The notes: a model not told the origin generated them from the letters alone. Shown: positions 1 through 7,707, numbered from the stretch's first letter. The stretch is DNA of 64,000 bases from CAVUAF01 sp963739375 (GCA_963739375.1 CAVUAF010000015.1:248001-312000); one strand, 5' to 3'. Numbers and translations are program-made.

Positions 1-184
1 CGCGGGGCCGGGCGCCACCGTCCACCAGCGCCTTACTGGCCGGCGGGGGGTGGCGGGGCGGCGGCCAACCTTGGCGCCAGGTGCAACTCGCGCCATTCTG
101 GCAGCCGGGTACACAGCGCGGCGGCGTCCGCATTGCTAGAATCGAAGGGGGGATCGTGTCCTGGAATTTACGGAACAATACGAC

Positions 185-2344
185 GTGGTGGTAGTGGGGG
201 CGGGACATGCCGGCTGCGAAGCGGCCATGGCCGCGGCGCGCTTGGGCCTGCGGACGGCGCTGTTCACGCTGAATGTCGACCTGATCGCGCAGATGTCGTG
301 CAATCCGGCGGTGGGCGGGATCGCCAAGGGCCACCTGGTGCGCGAGATCGACGCGCTGGGCGGCATCATGGGGGAGGTGACGGACGCGGTCGGGATTCAG
401 TTCCGGCTGCTGAACACGTCGCGCGGCCCGGCGGTGTGGTCGCCGCGCGCGCAGTGCGACAAGCAGCAGTACCGCGTCAAAATGCGCGAGGTGCTGGAGT
501 CGCAGCCGAACCTCACCATCAAGCAGGCGGAGGTGGCGGAGCTGATTGTGGAGCAGTTCTCAGTTCCCAGTTCTCAGTTCGCAGAAAACCACGCGGGCGT
601 GACTGAGAACCGAGAACTGAGAACTGGGAACTCGCGCGCACGCGGCGTCCGGCTGCGGGATGGGCGCACGGTGGGGGCGCAGGCGGTGATCATCACCACC
701 GGGACGTTTCTCAACGGGCTGATTCACTGCGGCGAGCAGCAATACCCGGCGGGACGCTCGGGCGAGCCGCCATCGCAGTTGCTGGGCGAGTCGCTGAAGC
801 GGCTGGGGCTGCGCGGCTGCCGGCTGAAGACGGGGACGCCGCCGCGGCTCGATGGGCGGACGATCGACTGGTCGCGCTTCACGCCGCAGCCGGGCGACGC
901 CGACCCCACGCCCTTCAGCTTCCGCACCCGGCGCGTCGCCCACGCGGGACGGCAGGTGCCCTGCTACATCGTGTTCACCACCGAGGAAACGCGGCGCATC
1001 ATCGCCGCCAACGTGCACCGCTCACCCATGTACAGCGGGCAGATCAAGAGTATCGGGCCGCGGTATTGTCCCTCGATCGAGGCCAAGATCGTGAAGTTTC
1101 CCGACAAGCCCACCCACCAGCTCTTCCTCGAGCCCGAAGGGATGAACACGCACGAGATTTATGTGAACGGCATGAGCACCTCGCTGCCGGTGGAGGTGCA
1201 GTTGGCGATGGTGCACTCGGTCCCGGGGCTGGAGCGCGCGGAGATGCTGCGGCCGGGCTACGCCATCGAGTACGACGCCATCGATCCCACCGAGCTGGAG
1301 CGCACGCTGGAGACCAAGCTGATTCGCGGGCTGTACCTGGCGGGCCAGATCAACGGCACCAGTGGCTACGAAGAGGCCGGCTGCCAGGGGCTGATGGCAG
1401 GGATCAATGCCGCGCTCAAGATCCGCGGTGCGGCGCCGCTGGTGCTGGACCGCACCGAGGCGTACATCGGGATCCTGATTGACGACCTGATCTCCAAGGG
1501 CACGAACGAGCCTTACCGCATGTTCACGTCGCGCGCCGAGTTCCGGCTGCACCTGCGCATCGACAACGCCGATCGCCGGCTGACCCCGCACGGACGGCGC
1601 GTGGGGCTGATTTCCGACGCCGCGTGGGCGGACTTCCAGGCCAAGCAGCAGCGGCACGCGCGCCTGCGGCAGGTGCTGGAGACGACGCGGGTGACGGCGG
1701 GAATGCTGGAGGAGATAGAGCAGTCAGCACTCAGCAGTCAGCATTCAGCCGTTGAGGCAAGTGCTCGACCGAGCGGGGATGATTCAGCCGCGGCGGGAAG
1801 TCTCGCCAGCGCGCTGGGCTCCACGCTGGCGCAACTGCTGCGGCGCCCGGACGTCACGATTGAAGACCTGGCGACGGTACTGCGGCGGCTGGAGCCGGCG
1901 TTTTTTGACGGGCGACGACCGCCGGCCGACGTCTCGGCCACCGACCACCGACCAGCGACCAACGGCCGCTCTCTCTACGAAGCGATGGTGCGGGCGGGTG
2001 GCGGCGTGTGGCCGGAGGAAGCCGCCGCCGCGCGGCCGCTGCCGTCCGACGTCTGGAACGAGCTGAAGTCGGTGGAGACCGAGGTAAAGTACGCCGGCTA
2101 CCTCGAGCAGCAGCGCAAGGCCATCGAGCGGCTGAAGAAGGCCGAGCAGCGCACCATTCCCGAGTGGTTCGACTACGCGACGGTGAGCGGCCTCTCGCGC
2201 GAGATGAAGGAAACGTTCCTGCGGGTGCGTCCGCGCACGCTGGGGCAGGCGCTGGGTATTCCGGGGGTCACGCCGGCGGCGGTCTCGCTGCTGCACGTGT
2301 ACATCGAAATCCAGGCGCGAAAGCCGCACGCCGCCGCGGACTAA
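185..2344 (+). CDS. mnmG: tRNA uridine-5-carboxymethylaminomethyl modification enzyme MnmG (GidA)
   Basis: FAD-dependent partner of MnmE that builds the cmnm5 group on wobble U34 of several tRNAs in the cytoplasm. The N-terminal dinucleotide-binding motif GAGHAGCEAA (residues 5-14), the family block SCNPAVGGIAKGHL, the SGYEEAGCQGLMAGINA block and the C-terminal helical domain are all present. The protein is 719 aa against about 620-650 for the family. The excess falls largely in three places made of short tandem repeats (about residues 124-150, 513-522 and 586-594). The GTG used here removes the expected beta-strand lead-in (family YDVVVVGAG). The reading frame stays open up to a stop at 137, and a CTG at 161 sits 6-7 bases after a purine-rich AAGGGGGGA, so CTG 161 may be the true start. 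A TAGAAT box lies at 137-142. Bases 1-136 hold no gene I can support. The identity is certain; the start is not. Confidence 0.96.
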   Translation: MVVVGAGHAGCEAAMAAARLGLRTALFTLNVDLIAQMSCNPAVGGIAKGHLVREIDALGGIMGEVTDAVGIQFRLLNTSRGPAVWSPRAQCDKQQYRVKMREVLESQPNLTIKQAEVAELIVEQFSVPSSQFAENHAGVTENRELRTGNSRARGVRLRDGRTVGAQAVIITTGTFLNGLIHCGEQQYPAGRSGEPPSQLLGESLKRLGLRGCRLKTGTPPRLDGRTIDWSRFTPQPGDADPTPFSFRTRRVAHAGRQVPCYIVFTTEETRRIIAANVHRSPMYSGQIKSIGPRYCPSIEAKIVKFPDKPTHQLFLEPEGMNTHEIYVNGMSTSLPVEVQLAMVHSVPGLERAEMLRPGYAIEYDAIDPTELERTLETKLIRGLYLAGQINGTSGYEEAGCQGLMAGINAALKIRGAAPLVLDRTEAYIGILIDDLISKGTNEPYRMFTSRAEFRLHLRIDNADRRLTPHGRRVGLISDAAWADFQAKQQRHARLRQVLETTRVTAGMLEEIEQSALSSQHSAVEASARPSGDDSAAAGSLASALGSTLAQLLRRPDVTIEDLATVLRRLEPAFFDGRRPPADVSATDHRPATNGRSLYEAMVRAGGGVWPEEAAAARPLPSDVWNELKSVETEVKYAGYLEQQRKAIERLKKAEQRTIPEWFDYATVSGLSREMKETFLRVRPRTLGQALGIPGVTPAAVSLLHVYIEIQARKPHAAAD
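554..632. repeat. Inverted pair of heptamer arrays inside mnmG
   Basis: Four CAGTTCN heptamers (554-581) are followed after about 20 bases by four complementary CNGNGAA heptamers (603-632). Bases 562-580 and 614-632 are perfect 19-bp inverted complements with a 33-base loop. The reading frame of mnmG runs straight through, adding a Ser/Gln-rich then Arg/Glu-rich stretch of about 27 residues. Confidence 0.9.
1723..1750. repeat. Heptamer array in mnmG, second site
   Basis: Four tandem heptamers GTCAGCA, CTCAGCA, GTCAGCA, TTCAGCC are read in frame as SALSSQHSA. They lie in the loop-rich region before the C-terminal domain, where MnmG homologues are usually shorter. Confidence 0.85.
1942..1965. 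repeat. Heptamer array in mnmG, third site
   Basis: Tandem units CGACCAC, CGACCAG, CGACCAA and a partial CGGC are read in frame as ATDHRPATNG. The unit is a relative of the GGTCGTT / GGTCGTC arrays in der, purL and beside the four-helix-bundle gene (complementary strand). Confidence 0.8.
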
Positions 2345-2350
2345 GAAAAC

Positions 2351-2390
2351 CATTGAGTCATTGAGTCATCGGGCCATTGAGTCATTAAGG
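2351..2390. repeat. Octamer array after mnmG
   Basis: Five tandem octamers begin 7 bases after the mnmG stop: CATTGAGT twice, CATCGGGC, CATTGAGT and CATTAAGG. The array lies between convergent genes. It has no T-tract hairpin, so it is not an obvious terminator. Confidence 0.85.
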
Positions 2391-2434
2391 GCAGGCCTCG
2401 ATGGCGCGATCTCGGTCTGCGTCGGCCGGCGCTC

Positions 2435-3082
2435 TTAGCCGTGCTCGTAGTCGTGTTTGGCCAGGAGGGCGCCGAGGGCGGCTTCCTTTTCGTGCGCAAA
2501 GTCCGGCGCCAGGGCCAGCAGCTTCTCGGTCGCGGCGGCGAAGCCTTTCGCCAGCGTCGCCAGGCCTTCGGATTCGAGCCGGCGGGCGGCGGCGATCATG
2601 CGCTCTTTGGTCGCGTTGAGGTACTCCATGTCGCAGGGATCGGCGAGGCGCGCTTCTTCCGCCACGCGCGCGTGCAGCCAATACACCTTGCGGCGCAGGA
2701 AGAGGTAAATCTGCTCGTCGTTAGCCGCGGCGAAGATGAGCTTCTTGTTCCTGGAATCGTAGTGGCGGCTGGAAACCGGCACCGGCTGCCGCTTGCCGCT
2801 CTTGACCAGCTCGAGCTGCTGGTTGTCGAGGTCTTTGCGGGTAGCGTTCACCACCGCTGATTCGGCATGCTCGGACGCCAGCGAGGGCAGCGCTTCCTTG
2901 ATGACCTGGGTAAGGTTCACGGCGACGTCGGCGTGCAGGCCGGAATCGTCATCGAGCCAGACGCGGCCATGCAGGCTGAACCAGTCGGCGCCCGACTGCG
3001 AAGGACGAAATGGCCATTCCAGTTCGAGACGCACCGGCAGGCCCGAGAGCGTAACGTAGGGAGCCCGGGGATTGCGATCCAT
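2435..3082 (-). CDS. Conserved protein of unknown function, 215 aa
   Basis: I do not recognise a named family. The protein begins MDRNPRAPYVTLSGLPVRLE and has no signal peptide or membrane segment. A basic central part (about residues 80-115, including SGKRQPVPVSSRHYDSRNKK) is followed by an alpha-helical Ala/Glu/Leu-rich C-terminal half. Codon use and GC at third positions match the neighbours, and the reading frame is long and uninterrupted, which supports a real gene. It is divergent from the peroxiredoxin gene, separated by about 105 bases that hold that gene's promoter, and convergent with mnmG. It contains one Cys (in ADPCDMEYL), so a metal or redox role is not suggested. Confidence 0.75.
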   Translation of the reverse strand: MDRNPRAPYVTLSGLPVRLELEWPFRPSQSGADWFSLHGRVWLDDDSGLHADVAVNLTQVIKEALPSLASEHAESAVVNATRKDLDNQQLELVKSGKRQPVPVSSRHYDSRNKKLIFAAANDEQIYLFLRRKVYWLHARVAEEARLADPCDMEYLNATKERMIAAARRLESEGLATLAKGFAAATEKLLALAPDFAHEKEAALGALLAKHDYEHG

Positions 3083-3118
3083 CGCGGCATTTTAGCGGAT
3101 GGCGCGTTGGCTCGTGGC

Positions 3119-3147
3119 TTGCCTGCCAACCCGGCTCTCACTACAAT
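3119..3147 (+). promoter_or_regulatory. Sigma-70-type promoter of the peroxiredoxin gene
   Basis: TTGCCT (3119-3124), a 17-base spacer and TACAAT (3142-3147) lie about 40 bases before the start codon. A strong GGAGGA ribosome-binding site follows at about 3179-3184. Confidence 0.6.
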
Positions 3148-3188
3148 CAAGGGTTCGGTTATCGCCGGAATTCATCTCTGGAGGAGTC

Positions 3189-3674
3189 ATGCCACTCAAT
3201 GTAGGAGACACGGCGCCGGACTTCGAGGTTCCTGCCGTCGTCGGCGAGCAGAAGCAGCGCTTCCGGCTCGCGGACTACAAGGGCAAGAAGCACGTTGTCA
3301 TCGCTTTCTATCCGCTCGACTGGACCCCGGTTTGAACCGCGCAGATGCCGGCGTACAACGCGGACTTGGAAAAGTTCGCCGGCTTCGATGCCCAGGTCGT
3401 GGGCATAAGCGTGGATTCGATTCCCAGCCACGTCGCGTGGCAAAAGCGCGACATCGGGATGCTGAGCTATCCGCTGGGCAGTGATTTCTATCCGCACGGC
3501 ACGGTGGCGGAAAAATTCGGCGTGCTGCGCAAGGGCGATCCCATTCCCGGGATCAACGAGCGCGCCGTCTTCATCGTGGACAAGCAGGGAAAGATTGCTT
3601 TCGCCAAGGTGTATCCGCTCGACAAGCAGCCCGATAACGAAGAATGCTTCGAGGTGCTGCGCAAACTCGGCTAA
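3189..3674 (+). CDS. Selenocysteine-containing peroxiredoxin (AhpC/TSA, AhpE-like), in-frame TGA at 3333-3335
   Basis: Thiol-type peroxidase of the thioredoxin fold. The frame from ATG 3189 reads MPLNVGDTAPDFEVP, then FYPLDWTPV, a TGA codon and TAQMPAYN. It continues in the same frame to TAA at 3672, for 161 aa in total. TGA is codon 49 and falls exactly where the peroxidatic Cys of the PxxxTxxC motif belongs (P42, T46). Everything after it is a normal peroxiredoxin, including NERAVFIVDKQGKI, so the second half is not a separate gene. A stem-loop of bacterial SECIS type follows the TGA, and selB lies 14 kb away in the same window. The only other Cys is at about residue 153 (EECFEVL), a possible resolving residue. 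Gene callers would give a 48-aa stub plus a 109-aa orphan. The alternative is a sequencing error (TGC to TGA), which I think less likely given selB. Confidence 0.88.
3336..3383 (+). promoter_or_regulatory. Candidate bacterial SECIS element
   Basis: Directly after the TGA, GCCGGCG (3347-3353) pairs perfectly with CGCCGGC (3377-3383). Above it are a 5' bulge UAC, a 3-bp stem AAC/GUU (3357-3359 with 3374-3376) and a 14-base apical loop (3360-3373) starting with G. The loop starts 24 bases after the TGA. The distance, the loop size and the G at the loop start fit the known bacterial SECIS pattern. The fold was made by eye; a shorter alternative hairpin (3348-3363) is also possible. Confidence 0.6.
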
Positions 3675-3691
3675 AGGACCCGCAAGCCACC

Positions 3692-3716
3692 AGCCCGGCT
3701 GCCGGCCGGGCTTTTT
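3692..3716 (+). terminator. Rho-independent terminator of the peroxiredoxin gene
   Basis: The stem AGCCCGGC/GCCGGGCT has a short loop and is followed by TTTTT, 18 bases after the stop codon. Confidence 0.8.
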
Positions 3717-3734
3717 CTCATGCGGCATCTGCGA

Positions 3735-3977
3735 TCAGGCGGCGTAGGCGCGTTCTTCGGCGGGAGAGAGCGCAAACAGCGCAAAGCGGATGAGGCCACA
3801 ATCGACGCAGTACTGAAACTCTGCGCCGGCGAGCGACGGCATGTGGAACCAGCCGCGGCCACACTGGTGGAATCCCTTGTAGACACCGGAGACGGGCGCC
3901 ATATCGCCCGAAAGCAGCAGCCCGGATTCGTCCGGCTCCAGCATGGCTCCTTCAATTGTAGCGCCGGGAAGCGTCAC
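3735..3977 (-). CDS. Small Cys-containing protein of unknown function, coupled to the holin-like gene
   Basis: An 80-aa reading frame. I place the start at GTG 3977, whose GTG overlaps the TGA stop of the upstream holin-like gene (GTGA), implying translational coupling. An ATG in the same frame at 3944 is the next choice. The sequence has a metal-ligand look, with HQCGRGWFHMP followed by FQYCVDCGLIRFAL: one Cys with two His, then a CxxC pair, compatible with a small zinc-binding fold. I do not recognise the family. It ends 19 bases from the terminator of the convergent peroxiredoxin gene. Confidence 0.6.
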   Translation of the reverse strand: MTLPGATIEGAMLEPDESGLLLSGDMAPVSGVYKGFHQCGRGWFHMPSLAGAEFQYCVDCGLIRFALFALSPAEERAYAA

Positions 3978-4324
3978 TTCTCCCGCGGCTTTTTCAGCGC
4001 CCACTTCCACAGCATGTTCAGGAGGAAGATGAGGAAGGCGCCTTCAAAAGCGGGCCAGAAGCCCTGCACCTCGAAACCGGGGACCACCGCCGCGGCCATC
4101 TTCAGCATGAGGGCGTTGATCACCAGCAGGAAAATCCCGAAGGTGAAGACGGTGAGCGGCAGGGTGATGACCTTCAGGAACAGGCCGAGGGTGGCGTTGA
4201 TCAGGCCGATGACGACCGCCGCGATGAGGGCCGCCACGAAGCCGCGGACCACGAAGCCGGGCACGAAATGCGCGACCAGCAGCAAGGTGATGGCGCTGAG
4301 CAGCCAGTGCAGCAGCAGGCGCAT
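3974..4324 (-). CDS. Phage-holin-family (PF04020-like) membrane protein, 116 aa
   Basis: A small integral membrane protein with four hydrophobic helices: about residues 3-23, 28-50, 53-75 and 88-106. Its pattern is typical of the mycobacterial-holin-4 / DUF360 family found in many non-phage chromosomes. The conserved GLINATLG..L...TLPLT.FTFGIF block is present. The C-terminus is basic (WALKKPREK) and presumably cytoplasmic. The function in cells is unknown, and there are no phage genes nearby. A TATCAT box lies 6 bases before the ATG, so its mRNA may lack a leader. It is divergent from the DUF971 gene. Confidence 0.8.
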   Translation of the reverse strand: MRLLLHWLLSAITLLLVAHFVPGFVVRGFVAALIAAVVIGLINATLGLFLKVITLPLTVFTFGIFLLVINALMLKMAAAVVPGFEVQGFWPAFEGAFLIFLLNMLWKWALKKPREK

Positions 4325-4370
4325 GGCTTCATGATACGCGCGGGCCGCCCGCAGCCATTACACTGAAACC

Positions 4371-4778
4371 ATGCGCCCGCCATCGCCAACCGTGCCGCCG
4401 CCGAAGAAGGTGAAGGTCCAGGTGACCGCGGGGACGGGTGTGGACATCGTGTGGGGCGACGGCCACGAGAGCCACTACAGCTTCCCCTACCTGCGCGATG
4501 CGTGTCCGTGCGCCATGTGCGAAGAAGAGCGCGATAAGAGCGGACGGCGTCCGGGCGAGGCGCCACAGCCGGCGCCGGGCGCGCTGCCGATGTTTCGCGA
4601 GGCGGCGAAGGCGGTGTCGGCGGAGAGCGTCGGGCGGTACGCGCTGCGCTTCGAGTGGAAAGACCGGCACGAATCGGGAATTTACTCCTGGGACTTCCTG
4701 CGCGAATACTGCCCGTGCCCCGAATGCCGCGCGCGGCGGGCGATGCGGGTGGACACCAGCGCGGGGCGCCCGCAATAG
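4371..4778 (+). CDS. DUF971 domain protein (gamma-butyrobetaine hydroxylase-like N-terminal domain)
   Basis: A 135-aa single-domain protein. It carries the family pattern twice in divergent form: IVWGDGHESHY...LRDACPCAMC and RFEWKDRHESGIYSWDFLREYCPCPEC. The four paired cysteines (CPCAMC, CPCPEC) are typical of this small beta-fold, which in other bacteria is linked to Fe-S assembly proteins (ApbC/Mrp-type) or hydroxylases. No such partner is adjacent here. A TACACT box sits 6 bases before the ATG, suggesting a leaderless mRNA. uvrD starts 20 bases downstream, so the two are probably co-transcribed. Confidence 0.85.
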   Translation: MRPPSPTVPPPKKVKVQVTAGTGVDIVWGDGHESHYSFPYLRDACPCAMCEEERDKSGRRPGEAPQPAPGALPMFREAAKAVSAESVGRYALRFEWKDRHESGIYSWDFLREYCPCPECRARRAMRVDTSAGRPQ

Positions 4779-4797
4779 CCGACACAGGAAGGCAGCG

Positions 4798-7389
4798 TTG
4801 ACGCATCTCGACCAACTCAACCCGCAGCAGCGCGAGGCGGCGACGCACGTCGCGGGCCCGGTGCTCATCCTGGCGGGCGCGGGCAGCGGCAAAACGCGTG
4901 TCATTACCTACCGCATCGCCTACCTGATTGACGAAGTTGGAGTGGCCCCCGATTCCATCCTCGCCGTCACCTTCACCAACAAGGCGGCAGGGGAGATGCA
5001 GGAGCGCGTGCAGCAACTGGTCCGGCCGGCGCTGGCGCAGCCGTGGATTTCGACGTTCCACTCTTTCTGCGTGCGCGTGCTGCGGCGCGACATTGAGGCG
5101 CTGCAGGTCGGCGGCAAAGGGTTTCGCCGGGACTTCGGCATCTACGACGAGGCCGACCAGCAGAACGTGGTCAAGGTGGCGATGCGGCGGCTGGGGCTCG
5201 ACGACAAGCAACTCACGCCGCGCGCGGTGCTGGCGCGCATTTCGTACGCCAAGAACCACATGCTCGACCCGCAGGAGATGTTCCTGCACTCGGCCGACCC
5301 CAAGGGCGAGCAGGTGGCGCACGTTTTCGAGGTCTACCGCCAGGAGCTGCGCAAGGCCAACGCGCTCGATTTCGACGACCTGTTGCTGGAAGCGGTGCGG
5401 CTGCTGAAGACGGCGGCCCCGGTGCGCGAGCGCTACGCGCGCCGCTTCGCGCACATCCTGGTGGACGAATACCAGGACACCAATCGCCCGCAATACGAAC
5501 TGCTGCGGCTGCTGGCGGGCGTCCACCACAACGTGTGCGCGGTCGGCGACGAAGACCAGTCCATCTATTCGTGGCGTGGCGCCGACATCCGCAACATCCT
5601 GGAATTCGAACGCGATTTCGCCGGCGCGCGCATCGTGCGCCTGGAACAGAACTACCGCTCGACCCAGAACATCCTGGAAGCGGCGTCGAGCGTGGTCGGG
5701 CACAACCAGAAGCGCATCGGCAAGCGGCTGTGGACGTCGCGACAGGGTGGGGGGAAGCTCGGCTACTACGAGGCGCCCGACGGCGAGAACGAGGCGCTCT
5801 TCGTCGCCGACACCATCCAGAACTACTTCCAGACCGGTCATGGGCGGGGACAGCGGAGAGCGGGTGCGGAACCCCTGGACAAAGACAAACTGAGGGCCGC
5901 CGTGCTCTACCGCACCAACTTCCAGTCGCGGCTGTTTGAAGAGGCGCTGCGCCGCTACCAGCTCCCCTACCACGTGGTGGGCGGCTTCAGCTTCTACGAG
6001 CGCGCCGAGATCAAAGACCTGATCTCGTACCTCAAGGTGCTGCAGAACCCCGACGACTCGGTGGCGCTGTTGCGCGTGGTGAATACGCCGGTGCGCGGCG
6101 TCGGCAAGACCACGCTGGAGACGCTGGAGCGGATCGCGCTGGAGACCGGCATGTCCATGTGGGGCGCGATGGGCGAGGCGGTCGAACGCAAGCTGCTGCC
6201 CGGCCGCGCCCTGGCCGCACTGGAGAGCTTCCGCGCGATTATCCTCGACGCCCGCGCCCTGCTGGTGGGCGAGCTCCGCGAGCGCCAGGAGACCACCGCG
6301 ACAGAAGAACTTCACCACGAAGGCACGAAGGCACGAAGCGAAGAAACGCCAGGGGAAGGCGACGTGCAGTTCGAGTTCGGGGTCGGGGCCGCTGAAGCGG
6401 GCGAGTCCGCCGGCCCGCCCGCCGGTGACGAGCAACCGGCAACGGCCGCAGCCGCGTCCACCGCCGAGCTGCTGAAGTTCCTAATCGACCGCACGGAATA
6501 CATCAAGCGGCTGGAGGAAGAAGACACGCCTGACGCCTTCGCCCGCATCGAGAACCTGCGCGAGCTGGTGAACGCGGCCATGGATTCGCGGGATCGCGGC
6601 GAAACCCTCACCCAGTTCCTGGACCACGCGGCGCTGGTCAGCGAGACCGACCAGTACGACGAACGCGCCCGCATCACGCTCATGAGCCTGCACGCCGCCA
6701 AGGGACTGGAGTTTCCGCTGGTCTTCCTGGTGGGGATGGAAGAGGGCCTTTTTCCGCACGCGCGCACGCTGCTGGCGCCCGACGACGTCGAGGAAGAGCG
6801 CCGCCTGTGCTACGTGGGAATGACGCGCGCCATGGATTCCCTGGTGCTGACGCGCGCCCGCTTCCGCCGGCGCTACGGCTCGGAACTGCCGGACGCGACC
6901 GTGGCCTCGCGCTTTCTCGACGAGGTGCCGCCAGCGCTGCTCGATGACCTGGGCTCGCCGCGCCGCCGCGAGCCGGTCTTCCCCTACGGCACGGAACGCG
7001 CGCCCGGCAGCGGGACGCGTTACGTCGCCGACGGCCAGCACTTTGCGTACGAAGATGAAGACCAGAGCGCCACCCAACGCACCGGGGCCGCGAGCGGGCG
7101 GGGTCGCGGAAAAGGCAGCTACGGCGGCGCCACCTACAACTCCATTGAAAACATCGCCGAATTCTTTGCCTCGCGCGGCAAGCGGTTCAGCCTGCCCCGG
7201 GTGCCGGTGGAGAAGCCGACCGGGAAAACCGGCTTCCGGCCGGGCCAGAAAGTCCGGCATCCCAAGTACGGCGAGGGCACGGTATACAAGCGCGAAGGAG
7301 AGGGCGACGCGGCGAAAGTCACCGTGGCATTTGATCGTCACGGATTGAAAAAGCTGGTAGAGAAGTACGCGCAGTTGGAAAAGGTCTGA
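4798..7389 (+). CDS. pcrA: ATP-dependent DNA helicase UvrD/PcrA (superfamily 1A)
   Basis: A 3'-5' helicase for repair and replication restart. Walker A GAGSGKT is at residues 27-33, the Walker B segment VDEYQDT at about 222-228, followed by the NYRST motif and the SLHAAKGLEFPLVFLVG motif V/VI region. The C-terminal end (about 810-863) forms the small PcrA-type beta domain FRPGQKVRHPKYGEGTVYKR, known in PcrA to contact RNA polymerase. I chose TTG 4798 because AGGAAGG precedes it and the family N-terminus LDQLNPQQREA follows. The linker at about 495-565 is long and low-complexity, and it contains three CACGAAGN octamers read in frame. A smaller insertion (about 345-360) precedes DKLRAAVLYRTN. 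Total 863 aa against about 720-770 for the family. Confidence 0.95.
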   Translation: MTHLDQLNPQQREAATHVAGPVLILAGAGSGKTRVITYRIAYLIDEVGVAPDSILAVTFTNKAAGEMQERVQQLVRPALAQPWISTFHSFCVRVLRRDIEALQVGGKGFRRDFGIYDEADQQNVVKVAMRRLGLDDKQLTPRAVLARISYAKNHMLDPQEMFLHSADPKGEQVAHVFEVYRQELRKANALDFDDLLLEAVRLLKTAAPVRERYARRFAHILVDEYQDTNRPQYELLRLLAGVHHNVCAVGDEDQSIYSWRGADIRNILEFERDFAGARIVRLEQNYRSTQNILEAASSVVGHNQKRIGKRLWTSRQGGGKLGYYEAPDGENEALFVADTIQNYFQTGHGRGQRRAGAEPLDKDKLRAAVLYRTNFQSRLFEEALRRYQLPYHVVGGFSFYERAEIKDLISYLKVLQNPDDSVALLRVVNTPVRGVGKTTLETLERIALETGMSMWGAMGEAVERKLLPGRALAALESFRAIILDARALLVGELRERQETTATEELHHEGTKARSEETPGEGDVQFEFGVGAAEAGESAGPPAGDEQPATAAAASTAELLKFLIDRTEYIKRLEEEDTPDAFARIENLRELVNAAMDSRDRGETLTQFLDHAALVSETDQYDERARITLMSLHAAKGLEFPLVFLVGMEEGLFPHARTLLAPDDVEEERRLCYVGMTRAMDSLVLTRARFRRRYGSELPDATVASRFLDEVPPALLDDLGSPRRREPVFPYGTERAPGSGTRYVADGQHFAYEDEDQSATQRTGAASGRGRGKGSYGGATYNSIENIAEFFASRGKRFSLPRVPVEKPTGKTGFRPGQKVRHPKYGEGTVYKREGEGDAAKVTVAFDRHGLKKLVEKYAQLEKV
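6316..6339. repeat. Octamer array inside the helicase gene
   Basis: Three tandem octamers, CACGAAGG twice and CACGAAGC, are read in frame as HHEGTKARS within the linker between the 2A and 1B/2B segments. Confidence 0.8.
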
Positions 7390-7535
7390 ATGCAGCCCAG
7401 CGCGCGGCAGGCTGGGGCTTTTAGCCCGGACTCGGGAAGCGATCCCTGGGTTCGCGTCGTTTATAGTGGAGAAACCCGCCAACACGCGCGCAGGTTGATC
7501 CGAGTCGCGCGGGGACGACACACAGGAAAGGATTC

Positions 7536-7697
7536 ATGGCCAATACCAAAGCACTGAGCAAAGAAGCACGCAAGAAGGCAAAGCGCGGGGCGCGCAAGCA
7601 GCGCGCCACCACCAAGCCGCTGGGCAAGCGCACGTATGCGCGCGGGTCGGCCAAGCGGAAGGTCAAGAAGATGGCACGCGGCCAGGCCAAGCGGTAG
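7536..7697 (+). CDS. Small Lys/Arg-rich protein, 53 aa
   Basis: ATG 7536 is preceded by AGGAAAGG and encodes 53 residues beginning MANTKALSKEARKKAKRGAR. About 22 of them are Lys or Arg, with almost no acidic residues. The composition resembles histone-H1-tail-like or nucleic-acid-binding peptides. It has no membrane segment or Cys. The strong ribosome-binding site, the ATG start and the sharp compositional order argue for a real gene despite its length. It lies between uvrD and the permease and could act on DNA or RNA; that role is inference only. An accidental basic reading frame is the alternative. Confidence 0.65.
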   Translation: MANTKALSKEARKKAKRGARKQRATTKPLGKRTYARGSAKRKVKKMARGQAKR

Positions 7698-7707
7698 AGA
7701 ACACCTG

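Noticed and set aside
2571..2590. tRNA-like T-loop sequence GGATTCGAGCC
   Set aside because: It is inside a coding frame on the minus strand, and no acceptor or anticodon stem can be built around it.
3345..3674. Separate gene for the second half of the peroxiredoxin
   Set aside because: It has no ribosome-binding site and lacks the first strands of the fold. It is in the same frame as the first half, with only TGA between, so a single Sec-containing gene explains it better.
4201..6435. Long minus-strand frame opposite uvrD
   Set aside because: It is the antisense of a certain helicase gene and has no recognisable domain; the holin-like gene at its end has its own frame.
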